Below, one piece after another: positions 36,338 to 44,424 of a DNA stretch of 64,000 bases (position 1 is the first letter of the stretch; each line of letters starts with the position of its first letter). Source of the stretch: Verrucomicrobiia bacterium (GTDB lineage: Bacteria; Verrucomicrobiota; Verrucomicrobiia; Palsa-1439); the NCBI GenBank assembly GCA_022072455.1, contig JAJVHY010000004.1, positions 426,295 through 490,294 of the forward strand, in the 5' to 3' direction. Position numbers and translations under genes: made by a program. The notes under the pieces are model-generated. The model had not been told where the DNA came from, made no database searches, and saw only the letters and a program-made list of their open reading frames with translations.

Positions 36338-37423
36338 ATGACGTCCCGGGAACGATTGCGGCGTTGTTATTTTCACGAAGAACTGGATCGCCCCGGGGTT
36401 TACAGTCGCACCAATTATCCCGCCGGCGACCCCAGTTATGATCGGCTGAAGGCGTATCTCCAGACGCATGCGGATTTGAAGCAAAGCTGGAGCGGCCGGC
36501 AGTTCGAGTTGCCGGCCACGACTGAGCAGTGGAGCGAGCCGCACTCGGAAGAATTCGACCGTCGCGTCACCATCCTGCACACGCCCAAAGGTGATTTGCG
36601 TTCGACGCGATTCGTCAGCCGTCGCGGATTGCCGGGGTTCGAGGAAACCTACTTCATCAAGTCCCGCCAGGACGCCGAGGCGTACCTCGCCCTCCCACTC
36701 CCGGAGGTGGCTGGGGATGTGACCGCATTCCTTGCAGCCGACCGCGCGCTGGGCGCACGCGGGATCATGGACGTGACTCTTGGCTTGAACCCCGCCGGGT
36801 TTGTGGCCGAGTTGTGTGGCTCGGAGCTGTTCGCGCTGATGAGCGTCACCGACCGCGACATTCTGCTGGCGTTGTGCGAGCGGCAGATGCGCATCATTCT
36901 CAACGCGCTGAAGTTTCTGCTGGCGCGCAACGTTGGGCCGTATTTTTCGATGTTGGGCGAGGAGTTTGCCGTCCCGCCGTTGCATGGCTGGCAGGATTTC
37001 CGGGATTTCAACGTCCAATTCGACAAACCAATTCTCGATCTGATCCACAATGCCGGCGGGCGGATTCACATTCATTGTCACGGCAGCATCAAAACGGTGT
37101 TTCAAGGGTTTCTCGAAGTCGGGGCCGATGTGTTGCATCCGTTTGAGGCGCCACCGATGGGCGACCTTACGCCCGCCGAAGCCAAAAAATTCGCGCACGG
37201 CCGCCTCTGTCTCGAAGGTAACATTCAAATCGCCGACATGTACGAGAAACACCCGCCGCACATCCGCGAACAGACCCGGGCGTTGATCAAGACCTGCTTC
37301 GCCGACCGGCGCGGGCTGATTGTCAGTCCCACCGCGTCGCCTTACATCCGCGGCGCAGGCGAACAATGCTTCCCGCAGTACCAGGCGATGGTTGACGAAG
37401 TGCTGGCGTTCACGCCAGTTTGA
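36338..37423 (+). CDS. Uroporphyrinogen decarboxylase-family (MtaA/URO-D-like) protein
   Basis: 361 residues. The barrel of the URO-D superfamily is recognisable from SVTDRDILLALCERQMRIILNALKFLLARNVG, DLIHNAGGRIHIHCHGSIKTVFQGFLEVGADVLHPFEAPPMGDL and LCLEGNIQIADM. The IHCHG Cys and the later Cys in LCLEG fit the zinc-ligand pattern of MtaA-like corrinoid methyltransferases better than true HemE. This subgroup is often found near sugar-catabolic genes in Verrucomicrobia and Lentisphaerae; no reaction is established. It overlaps the convergent GIDE-LemA gene by 14 bp. Confidence 0.78.
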   Translation: MTSRERLRRCYFHEELDRPGVYSRTNYPAGDPSYDRLKAYLQTHADLKQSWSGRQFELPATTEQWSEPHSEEFDRRVTILHTPKGDLRSTRFVSRRGLPGFEETYFIKSRQDAEAYLALPLPEVAGDVTAFLAADRALGARGIMDVTLGLNPAGFVAELCGSELFALMSVTDRDILLALCERQMRIILNALKFLLARNVGPYFSMLGEEFAVPPLHGWQDFRDFNVQFDKPILDLIHNAGGRIHIHCHGSIKTVFQGFLEVGADVLHPFEAPPMGDLTPAEAKKFAHGRLCLEGNIQIADMYEKHPPHIREQTRALIKTCFADRRGLIVSPTASPYIRGAGEQCFPQYQAMVDEVLAFTPV

Positions 37424-38690
37424 CGGCGACCGGCGCGCGCTCGAAATCGGTCGCCTCCAACAACGGCACCGGACGCAGCCCGGCCAGCGTCGCAAAGAAC
37501 CGGTCAGGAATGATCTGGCGGCGCGTGTTGTAGAACGTTGTGATGTCGTTGTAGTAGCTGCGCGCCAACGCGAGCCGGTTTTCCGTGTCGGTGAGTTGCT
37601 CCTGCAACTTTTGAAACGCGTCATTGGCCGTCAGTTCCGGATACGCTTCCGCGATGGCCCGAATTGCCGGCAGACAGCCGGCGGGGTCCGGCCCCGGTTG
37701 ACCGGGCGCAGTCGCGGCTTGCTGGGCGCGGAGTTGGGCGAGTGTGGCCTGGACGATTTCTTCGTGACCGCGCAACCCTTCGACGGCGCGCACCAGGTTC
37801 GGAATCAAGTCATGCCGGCGTTGCAGTTGCACGTCCACGTTCGACCACGCTTGGCGGACACGTTGCCGGAGATTGATCAGGCTGTTGTACACGAGAATCC
37901 CGCCCGCCAGCAGCCACAACGCGAGGTACCCGCCGGCCACACTCATGACCACGGGCGGTTTGCCGGCAAATCCGCCGGCAGTCAGCAGCCCGCCAAGAAT
38001 GCCGAGTCCCCACCATTGCCAGCGCAGGCCGCGCGCGATTTGTTCCTCGGTGCGCGTGGAGATCAGAAAGACCGGCGCGGCAGCGTGGCTGGCGATTTCG
38101 GCGGCGACCATGTCTTCACGTTCGCGCGCCTGGCCCATCACATAGACCGGCGCATGGAGCGGAATCGCTTGTTCCGTGAACTGCCGCCGGTGGTCCGAGT
38201 TGGCGACCGCGTGCGCCGGGCCTTTGGCGAAGTACAACGGATCAGCGCGGCCGCAGGTCTGGGAAAAAATCTGTTGCGTCTCGATCTTCGCGCCGGCGGG
38301 CCGGATGAGCAGGACGCCGCAATCGTCGCGCAGATAGAATGGAATCTGTTCGCCGCCGCTGGCGACAGTTTTCCAGCCGCTTTCGTGTTTTGTTCGCGTC
38401 CGCGTCTGTCCCTTGCCGTCCCGGTACGTTTCCGTGACGGTGCGCGACCAATGTTCCGCGACGCTCCAGGCGTAGTGGACACACGGCTGACCGGCGAGGT
38501 AGCTGGTCAGCGGTTGCTCAGCTTCGGCGGTGCCGCGGAGTTCGACCAAGCCGATGAACACGCCGGTTGTCTTGATGGTGGGGATGTCTTGGATCAACCG
38601 CCGGCGGCGCCCCGCGCGCAGCGCGAACCCCAGGGACAACAATCCGAGGACTCCCCCAACGACCGGCACCCACCAGTCTTGTGCATTCAT
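37410..38690 (-). CDS. Membrane protein with GIDE-type and LemA domains
   Basis: 426 residues from ATG 38690. An N-terminal helix (residues about 8-25) precedes a GIDE-type domain without RING (LVELRGTAEAEQPLTSYLAGQPCVHYAWSV then GWKTVASGGEQIPFYLRDDCGVLLI). Two helices at about 235-285 follow, then a C-terminal LemA domain (RVRQAWSNVDVQLQRRHDLIPNLVRAVEGLRGHE to RSYYNDITTFYNTRRQIIPDRFFA). GIDE-like domains are known from mitochondrial MUL1 and many bacteria; LemA proteins are envelope proteins of unclear role. A long N-terminal extension in the same frame overlaps the divergent SDR gene and is rejected. Confidence 0.82.
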   Translation of the reverse strand: MNAQDWWVPVVGGVLGLLSLGFALRAGRRRRLIQDIPTIKTTGVFIGLVELRGTAEAEQPLTSYLAGQPCVHYAWSVAEHWSRTVTETYRDGKGQTRTRTKHESGWKTVASGGEQIPFYLRDDCGVLLIRPAGAKIETQQIFSQTCGRADPLYFAKGPAHAVANSDHRRQFTEQAIPLHAPVYVMGQAREREDMVAAEIASHAAAPVFLISTRTEEQIARGLRWQWWGLGILGGLLTAGGFAGKPPVVMSVAGGYLALWLLAGGILVYNSLINLRQRVRQAWSNVDVQLQRRHDLIPNLVRAVEGLRGHEEIVQATLAQLRAQQAATAPGQPGPDPAGCLPAIRAIAEAYPELTANDAFQKLQEQLTDTENRLALARSYYNDITTFYNTRRQIIPDRFFATLAGLRPVPLLEATDFERAPVAVKLA

Positions 38691-38775
38691 TGGCCGGAAT
38701 AGTGGCGCAGACGCGCCGGCATTCCAAGCACATCCAGTCTTGCCGGGGGAGTGGGCTTGGCGTAAAAATCGCGCC

Positions 38776-39528
38776 ATGTCTTCCTCTCTTTTTGATCTTA
38801 CCGGCGAAACAGCGGTCGTCATCGGCGGCACGGGCGTGTTGGGCGGCGCCATTGCGCAGGGACTCGCGGATGCCGGCGCGAAAGTCACCGTCATCGGGCG
38901 CACGAAACGCAGCGAGTTGCCGTTTGTCGCGGCGGACGCCACGAAAATTGACAGCCTGCGCCGGGCGCACGAACAGACCGGCACCCCGACCATCCTCGTC
39001 AACGCCGCCGGCGGCAACGATCCCAAGGCCACCGTCACGCCCGAAATGCCGTTCGAGAAAATCCCGCATGAGAATTGGGCCGGGGTGTTCGATTTGAACC
39101 TTGTCGGGGGCGTGCTGTTTCCGTGTCAGGTGTTCGGCGCGGCGATGACCCGCGGTTCAATCATCAACATCGCCAGCGTGTCGGCACATATTCCGCTGTC
39201 GCGCGTCGTGACGTATTCGGCCGCAAAAGCCGCGGTGCTCAATCTCACGATGTTTCTCGCGCGCGAATGGGCCGGCAAAGGTGTGCGGGTCAATTCGATC
39301 ACGCCGGGCTTTTTCCCCGCAGAACAGAATCGCCGGTTGCTCTTCAAAGAGGACGGCACCCCGACGCCCCGGGCACAGGCAATCATGGGGCATACCGCGC
39401 TGAGCCGGTTCGGCGAACCCAAAGAATTGGTCGGCGCGGCCGTGTTCCTCGCGAGCAGCCGGGCCAGTGGGTTTGTGACCGGCACGGATCTCCGCGTGGA
39501 CGGCGGTTACTTGTCGCAGACGATTTAG
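38776..39528 (+). CDS. Short-chain dehydrogenase/reductase, fructuronate-reductase-like
   Basis: 250 residues from ATG 38776. The Rossmann start is AVVIGGTGVLGGAIAQGLADAGAKV (T-G-x3-G-x-G type). The active site is complete: IINIASVSAHIPLSRVVTYSAAKAAV with Ser, Tyr and Lys. The insert VTPEMPFEKIPHENWAGVFDLNLVGGVLFPCQVFG is typical of SDRs annotated as D-mannonate oxidoreductases. That function would fit the nearby sugar-acid genes but is inferred from similarity. The stop overlaps the convergent HTH-GspE gene by four bases. Confidence 0.87.
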   Translation: MSSSLFDLTGETAVVIGGTGVLGGAIAQGLADAGAKVTVIGRTKRSELPFVAADATKIDSLRRAHEQTGTPTILVNAAGGNDPKATVTPEMPFEKIPHENWAGVFDLNLVGGVLFPCQVFGAAMTRGSIINIASVSAHIPLSRVVTYSAAKAAVLNLTMFLAREWAGKGVRVNSITPGFFPAEQNRRLLFKEDGTPTPRAQAIMGHTALSRFGEPKELVGAAVFLASSRASGFVTGTDLRVDGGYLSQTI

Positions 39529-40997
39529 CGCACTCCGCAGACGCGGACGACTTCATCAATCGTCGTCACACCCCGCGCGGCCTTGGCCAGTCCGTCAGCG
39601 ACCATGGTCGTCATGCCCTGCCGGATCGCCACGGCCCGGAGCTCACTGGGCGACGCGCCTTGTTGCAGGGCGTCGGCGATTTCCGGTGAGACTTCCAACA
39701 CTTCGACGATCACAGTGCGCCCCCGAAAACCGGTCCGCAGGCACTTGGGACAACCCACTTCACGCCGGTAGTCCTGCGGCAACTCCTCCCAAACGAGGCC
39801 ACCAGCTTGCGCCAGTTGCCGGACACGATCGGCGATTTCCGGAGTCAGACTTTCCGCCACGCTGCAGTCAGGACAAAGCCGCCGCACCAATCGTTGCGCC
39901 ACAATCAGCTTCGTCGCGTCCGTCACCAAATACGGCAACGCGCCGATGTCCACCATGCGGATGAGCGCAGTCGCAGCTTCATCGGTGTGCATTGCGGACA
40001 AGACCAGCCGGCCGGTGAGCGCCGCTTGAAAACAGACCTGGAGCGTGTCGTTGTCGCGGATTTCACCAATGAGAATCACATCGGCGTCCGATCGCAACAA
40101 CGCACGGGCCGCCGCCGCAAAAGTCATCCCGGTATTCTGGCGAACCGGCACTTGGACCACTCCCGGCAGGAGGTACTCAACGGGGTCTTCAATCGAAACA
40201 ATCTTGCGCGCCGGAGTATTGACTTGGGTGAGACAAGCGTAAAGCGTGGTCGTCTTGCCGCTGCCCGTTGGCCCGGTCAGCAGAATCAATCCCGCCGGCG
40301 ACTCCAGACCGCGCAACAGCCGGTCACGATTGTGTGGCGCAAGATCGAATCGCTCCAACGTCACGGCCGCTTGGTCACGCGACAGCACCCGCGCGGTCAG
40401 CGACTCGCCCAACAGGGTCGGCAAAAACGAAACTCGCAGATCCACCTGACGCTCGTCGAGCCGCAGCATGATGCGCCCGTCTTGGGGGCGTTCCCGTTCA
40501 TGGAGGTCACACCCGGCCATGATTTTCCACTGCTCGATGATTGGGCCCAGCAGCCGGATGTCAAATTGCGCGACCGGCTGCAAGACTCCGTCAATTCGAA
40601 AACGCACCGAGACGCCCCCCTTGGGGTGCTCTTGGGATTGTTGGGGTGCCAGATGGATGTCGCTGGCATGACTGCAGACAGCCAATTGCACCATGAGGTT
40701 GACCGCCTGCACAGTAGTGTTTTCGGTGCTTTTCGGAGGTGTTTCTGCGCCAAGTTTTTGGAGCTGTGTTTCTAATGACGTAATCAAGGGTTCCACCGAA
40801 ATCGGCAGGTCAATCCTCGGTTGCTCCCCTTTCAAGAATCGCTCGATGTCGTCCCGATGAAACCGCCATTGGCGGCCAACTTTCATGCCTTTGAGTTTCC
40901 CGGCGCGCAACCAGCGGTAGAAAGTGGGCCTAGTAGTCTTCAGCAATGCGATGGCTTGATCCATTTCGAGTAGTTCGGCAGTAGGTTTCTGTTTCAT
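39525..40997 (-). CDS. GspE/PilB-type secretion ATPase with N-terminal excisionase-like HTH
   Basis: 490 residues. Residues about 8-58 (LLEMDQAIALLKTTRPTFYRWLRAGKLKGMKVGRQWRFHRDDIERFL) form a winged HTH of the excisionase/MerR type in place of the usual MshE_N/GspE N-terminal domain. The rest is a complete GspE ATPase: Walker A GPTGSGKTTTLY, Asp box SIEDPVEYLLPGVVQVPV, Walker B ADVILIGEIRDNDT, His box LSAMHTDEA, and the C-terminal zinc module CPDC to CPKC. It should power type II secretion or type IV pilus assembly; pseudopilin and pilT genes occur elsewhere in the window. The ATG is preceded by a 19-bp palindrome (41008-41026). Confidence 0.88.
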   Translation of the reverse strand: MKQKPTAELLEMDQAIALLKTTRPTFYRWLRAGKLKGMKVGRQWRFHRDDIERFLKGEQPRIDLPISVEPLITSLETQLQKLGAETPPKSTENTTVQAVNLMVQLAVCSHASDIHLAPQQSQEHPKGGVSVRFRIDGVLQPVAQFDIRLLGPIIEQWKIMAGCDLHERERPQDGRIMLRLDERQVDLRVSFLPTLLGESLTARVLSRDQAAVTLERFDLAPHNRDRLLRGLESPAGLILLTGPTGSGKTTTLYACLTQVNTPARKIVSIEDPVEYLLPGVVQVPVRQNTGMTFAAAARALLRSDADVILIGEIRDNDTLQVCFQAALTGRLVLSAMHTDEAATALIRMVDIGALPYLVTDATKLIVAQRLVRRLCPDCSVAESLTPEIADRVRQLAQAGGLVWEELPQDYRREVGCPKCLRTGFRGRTVIVEVLEVSPEIADALQQGASPSELRAVAIRQGMTTMVADGLAKAARGVTTIDEVVRVCGVR

Positions 40998-41007
40998 GAT
41001 TATTGTG

Positions 41008-41026
41008 TATCATAAGCATTATGATA
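41008..41026 (-). promoter_or_regulatory. 19-bp palindrome before the HTH-GspE gene
   Basis: TATCATAA-GCA-TTATGATA is a perfect 8-bp inverted repeat, its near edge 10 bp upstream of the ATG at 40997, in an AT-rich stretch unlike the surrounding GC-rich DNA. It overlaps the expected promoter of the HTH-GspE gene and is a likely operator or -10 region. Confidence 0.5.
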
Positions 41027-41116
41027 TGTAAAGATATTTTTAGATCGATGTTTCTTGTTGATGCACAGTGATTGCCGTTCTAGTATCCGGCCATCTTTCA
41101 CCCCGGAAAGAAATGA

Positions 41117-42076
41117 ATGACACGAATCCTACTGACCACTACATCCTTTCAAGACACACCGGGCGCACACCACAAACTGATTGAAGGGTTTGAGATCGTC
41201 CGCGAACGCGGGCCGTTACCGGAAAGCCGCATGCTCGAACTCGTCGCCAAGGGCGACTTTGACGGCTGGCTCATCGGCGACGACGCCATCACGCGGACGG
41301 TTATCCAAAAATCGTTGCCGCGCCTGAAAGTCATCAGCAAATACGGCATCGGCCTCGACAAAGTCGACGTCAAGGCCGCGACGGAGTTGAAAGTCCCGGT
41401 CACCTACTGTCCCGGCGTCAATCACACGACCGTCGCCGAACACACTTTTGGACTGATGCTCGCGATTTTCCGCGACATCGTCGTGGAGTGCAACCACGTC
41501 AAAGCCGGCAACTGGAAACGGCTGACCGGCCACGAGTTGATGGGCAAGACAATTGCCGTGCTCGGCATGGGCCGTATCGGCAAGGAAGTCGCCCTGCGCG
41601 CCCATGCGTTCAGCATGAAGGTCATCGGCTTTGATAAATACTGGGATTTCGATTTCGCCCGGCACTTTAACGTGACGCGGGCCGAAACCGCCGACGCAGC
41701 AATCCAGGACGCGGACGTCATTTCATTGCATACGAATCTTTCCGACGAAACCCGGCATCTCATCAACGCCGTCCGGCTCGCGAAAATGAAGAAGGGCGCC
41801 GTTTTGATCAACACGGCGCGCAGCGAATTGGTGGACATGCCGGCCATCATAGACGCGTTGAAATCCAATCATCTGGCCGGCTACGGCACCGACGTGCTCG
41901 ACCAAGAGCCGCCGCCGAAGGATCACCCGCTGTTCGCCTGTCCGAACGCCATCATCACTCCGCACATCGGCAGCCGCACCTACGAAAGCGTCGCCCGGCA
42001 AGCCACGATGGCGGCGGAAAATCTGATTCGCGTCCTCCAAGGCCAACCGGCCCTTGCCCAAGCCAACAAATTCTAG
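41117..42076 (+). CDS. Phosphoglycerate dehydrogenase-like D-2-hydroxyacid dehydrogenase
   Basis: 319 residues. It has the intact NAD motif VLGMGRIGKEV and catalytic Arg (INTARSELVD), Glu (GTDVLDQEPPPKDH) and His (ITPHIGSRT), with KYGIGLDKVDVKAATE upstream as in SerA-type enzymes without the ACT domain. It probably oxidises a phosphorylated or plain 2-hydroxy acid. It precedes gnd by 9 bp, so the two may share a transcript. A role in serine synthesis is possible but not shown; the neighbouring AGT-type aminotransferase would fit. Confidence 0.88.
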   Translation: MTRILLTTTSFQDTPGAHHKLIEGFEIVRERGPLPESRMLELVAKGDFDGWLIGDDAITRTVIQKSLPRLKVISKYGIGLDKVDVKAATELKVPVTYCPGVNHTTVAEHTFGLMLAIFRDIVVECNHVKAGNWKRLTGHELMGKTIAVLGMGRIGKEVALRAHAFSMKVIGFDKYWDFDFARHFNVTRAETADAAIQDADVISLHTNLSDETRHLINAVRLAKMKKGAVLINTARSELVDMPAIIDALKSNHLAGYGTDVLDQEPPPKDHPLFACPNAIITPHIGSRTYESVARQATMAAENLIRVLQGQPALAQANKF

Positions 42077-42085
42077 GAGATCACC

Positions 42086-43534
42086 ATGCCATCCGACATC
42101 GGCCTCATCGGTCTTGCCGTCATGGGCGAAAACCTCGCCCTCAACATCGCCAACCACGGATTCTCGATTTCCGTATTCAACCGTACCACTGTCAAAGTGG
42201 ACGAATTCGTCGCCGGCCGTGCTCAAGGCAAGCCGGTCACCGGCGCGCACACGCTCCAAGAATTCGTCGCGTCGCTGAAAGCCCCCCGCAAAATCATCAT
42301 GCTCGTCAAAGCCGGCAAGGCGGTGGACGAATTGATCGAACAACTCCTCCCCCTCTGCGCGCCTGGCGACATCCTCATTGACGGCGGCAACAGCCTGTTC
42401 ACGGACACGATTCGCCGCACGCAGTACGTCGAAGGCAAAGGTCTGCTCTACGTCGGCTCGGGCGTGTCGGGCGGCGAAGAAGGGGCACTCAAAGGTCCCT
42501 CGATGATGCCGGGGGGCAGCCCGGCCGCGTGGAAACACATCAAGCCGATTTTCCAGGCGATCTGCGCCAAGACGCCAGACGGCGATCCGTGTTGCGACTG
42601 GATCGGCGAGAATGGCGCCGGTCACTTCGTGAAAATGATCCACAACGGCATCGAGTACGGCGACATGCAGTTGATCTGCGAAGTGTACGATGTGATGAAA
42701 CGCGGCCTCGGCATGACCAACGCCGAGATGCACGCGGTATTCGACGAGTGGAACAAAGCTGAACTCGACAGCTACCTGATCGAGATCACTCGCGACATCC
42801 TCGGCTACAAGGACGAAGCCGGCAACGAAGTCGTCGATCTCATTCTCGACGCCGCCGGCCAGAAGGGCACTGGTAAGTGGACGGTTGTCGCTGCACTCGA
42901 CGATGGCATGCCGTTGACGCTCATCGGCGAGGCAGTGTTCGCCCGGTGTCTTTCCGCCGTGAAAGAAGAACGCGTCGCGGCTTCGCAAGAAATCAAAGGC
43001 AAAGTCGGCACCTTCAAAGGCGACCGGGCCAAAGTGCTCAAAGATCTGCGCGCCGCGTTGTACGCCGCGAAACTCGTCAGCTACGCGCAAGGCTACCAAC
43101 TCATGCGCGCCGCGGCGAAAACGCACAAATGGAATCTCAACTACGGCGGCATCGCGCTCGTCTGGCGCGGCGGCTGCATCATCCGATCGGCGTTTCTCGG
43201 CGACATCAAAAAAGCGTTCAAGCGCAACCCCGACCTGCACAATCTGCTGCTCGACAAATTCTTCAAAAAAGCCGTCAGCAGCCGGCAAGCGGGCTGGCGG
43301 CGAACGGTCATCCTCGCGACCAAACTCGGCTTACCGGTGCCGTGTATGAGTAGCGCGCTTTCGTACTTCGACGGTTACCGGAGCGAGCGGTTACCGGCGA
43401 ACCTGCTCCAAGCGCAACGCGACTATTTCGGCGCGCACACCTACGAGCGGGTGGACAAACCGCGCGGCGAAGTGTTTCACACCAACTGGACCGGCCGCGG
43501 CGGCGCGACGACGTCGCAGACGTATTCGGTCTGA
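42086..43534 (+). CDS. gnd: 6-phosphogluconate dehydrogenase (decarboxylating)
   Basis: 482 residues, the full length of the classical enzyme. It converts 6-phosphogluconate to ribulose 5-phosphate with NAD(P) in the pentose phosphate pathway. The N-terminal [21 protein letters not shown] (GxGxxG-like), [33 protein letters not shown] (substrate-binding signature), [26 protein letters not shown] (catalytic Lys and Glu region) and [17 protein letters not shown] at the C-terminus are all present. It probably follows the 2-hydroxyacid dehydrogenase in one transcript. Confidence 0.95.
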   Translation: MPSDIGLIGLAVMGENLALNIANHGFSISVFNRTTVKVDEFVAGRAQGKPVTGAHTLQEFVASLKAPRKIIMLVKAGKAVDELIEQLLPLCAPGDILIDGGNSLFTDTIRRTQYVEGKGLLYVGSGVSGGEEGALKGPSMMPGGSPAAWKHIKPIFQAICAKTPDGDPCCDWIGENGAGHFVKMIHNGIEYGDMQLICEVYDVMKRGLGMTNAEMHAVFDEWNKAELDSYLIEITRDILGYKDEAGNEVVDLILDAAGQKGTGKWTVVAALDDGMPLTLIGEAVFARCLSAVKEERVAASQEIKGKVGTFKGDRAKVLKDLRAALYAAKLVSYAQGYQLMRAAAKTHKWNLNYGGIALVWRGGCIIRSAFLGDIKKAFKRNPDLHNLLLDKFFKKAVSSRQAGWRRTVILATKLGLPVPCMSSALSYFDGYRSERLPANLLQAQRDYFGAHTYERVDKPRGEVFHTNWTGRGGATTSQTYSV

Positions 43535-43587
43535 AACTCCGCAAGAACCGGGTCGCCACCGGCGCGCGGGGCGTTTACGTTGACGAC

Positions 43588-44424
43588 ATGACGCAAGCGT
43601 CCCTTGACTATTCGCGCATCGAAAAAGCGCTGCAGTTCTTGAACGCGAATCACCGACGCCATCCGGCGCTCGATGAGATCGCCGGCCACGTCCATCTCAG
43701 CCCATTCCATTTCGAGCGGCTCTTTCAACGCTGGGCCGGGACAAGTCCGAAACGATTTCTGCAATTCATCACCAAGGAACATGCGAAAGTCTTGCTGCGC
43801 GAGTCGCGGAGTCTCATGGACACGGCGTTCGAGTCCGGGCTGTCGGGTGTCGGCCGACTTCACGATCTCTTTGTTTCCTGTGAAGCCGTGACGCCGGGCG
43901 AGTACAAGCGCAACGGCCAAGGCGTCACGCTCCGGTATGGTGTTCATCCCACGCCCTTCGGCGACTGTTTGGTGGCCACGACAGAGCGGGGCATTTGTGC
44001 ATTGCGCTTTGATGAGGGCTTGCCAGCGCTTCGCGCGGAATGGAGCGCCGCGCTGTTTATCCGGGACCAAGCGCAGACCGGCCAACTGTGCCGGCAAGTG
44101 TTTGGTACTGCGCGCGGGAAGTTTCAGCTACACTTGCGCGGAACAAACTTTCAACTCAATGTCTGGCAGGCCTTGCTCAGTATTCCCGCCGGCACTCTCG
44201 TCAGTTATCGTGACATCGCGGAGAAGATCGGCGCGCCCGGCAATTCGCGCGCCGTTGGCTCCGCCATCGGTCGCAACTCCATCGCCTATCTGATCCCGTG
44301 TCACCGGGTGATTCAGAGCATGGGCGTCATCACCGGCTACCGTTGGGGCAGCGTCCGCAAACAGGCGTTAATTGGCTGGGAAGCGAGCCGCTACACGGCG
44401 GCGGCGATGAGGTCGCCCACTTGA
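43588..44424 (+). CDS. Ada-like AraC-HTH/methylated-DNA-protein-cysteine methyltransferase fusion
   Basis: 278 residues. Residues about 8-105 are an AraC-type HTH pair (LDEIAGHVHLSPFHFERLFQRWAGTSPKRFLQFI then DTAFESGLSGVGRLHDLFVS). Residues 120-270 are an MGMT domain with the catalytic IPCHRVIQ, the Arg-finger region NSRAVGSAIGRN and YRWGSVRKQALI. The N-terminal zinc/phosphotriester domain of E. coli Ada is missing, so the protein can remove O6-alkyl groups but lacks Ada's phosphotriester-driven switch. It overlaps leuB by 34 bp tail to tail. Confidence 0.92.
   Translation: MTQASLDYSRIEKALQFLNANHRRHPALDEIAGHVHLSPFHFERLFQRWAGTSPKRFLQFITKEHAKVLLRESRSLMDTAFESGLSGVGRLHDLFVSCEAVTPGEYKRNGQGVTLRYGVHPTPFGDCLVATTERGICALRFDEGLPALRAEWSAALFIRDQAQTGQLCRQVFGTARGKFQLHLRGTNFQLNVWQALLSIPAGTLVSYRDIAEKIGAPGNSRAVGSAIGRNSIAYLIPCHRVIQSMGVITGYRWGSVRKQALIGWEASRYTAAAMRSPT

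Noticed and set aside
36068-37624. 518-codon minus-strand frame opposite the PhyH/URO-D genes
   Set aside because: Shadow of two recognised genes.
38691-39038. 116-residue N-terminal extension of the GIDE-LemA protein
   Set aside because: It lies antisense to the SDR gene and lacks similarity; ATG 38690 starts the hydrophobic helix.
41723-43288. 521-codon minus-strand frame opposite gnd
   Set aside because: gnd is full length with all signatures; the antisense frame shows no known domain.
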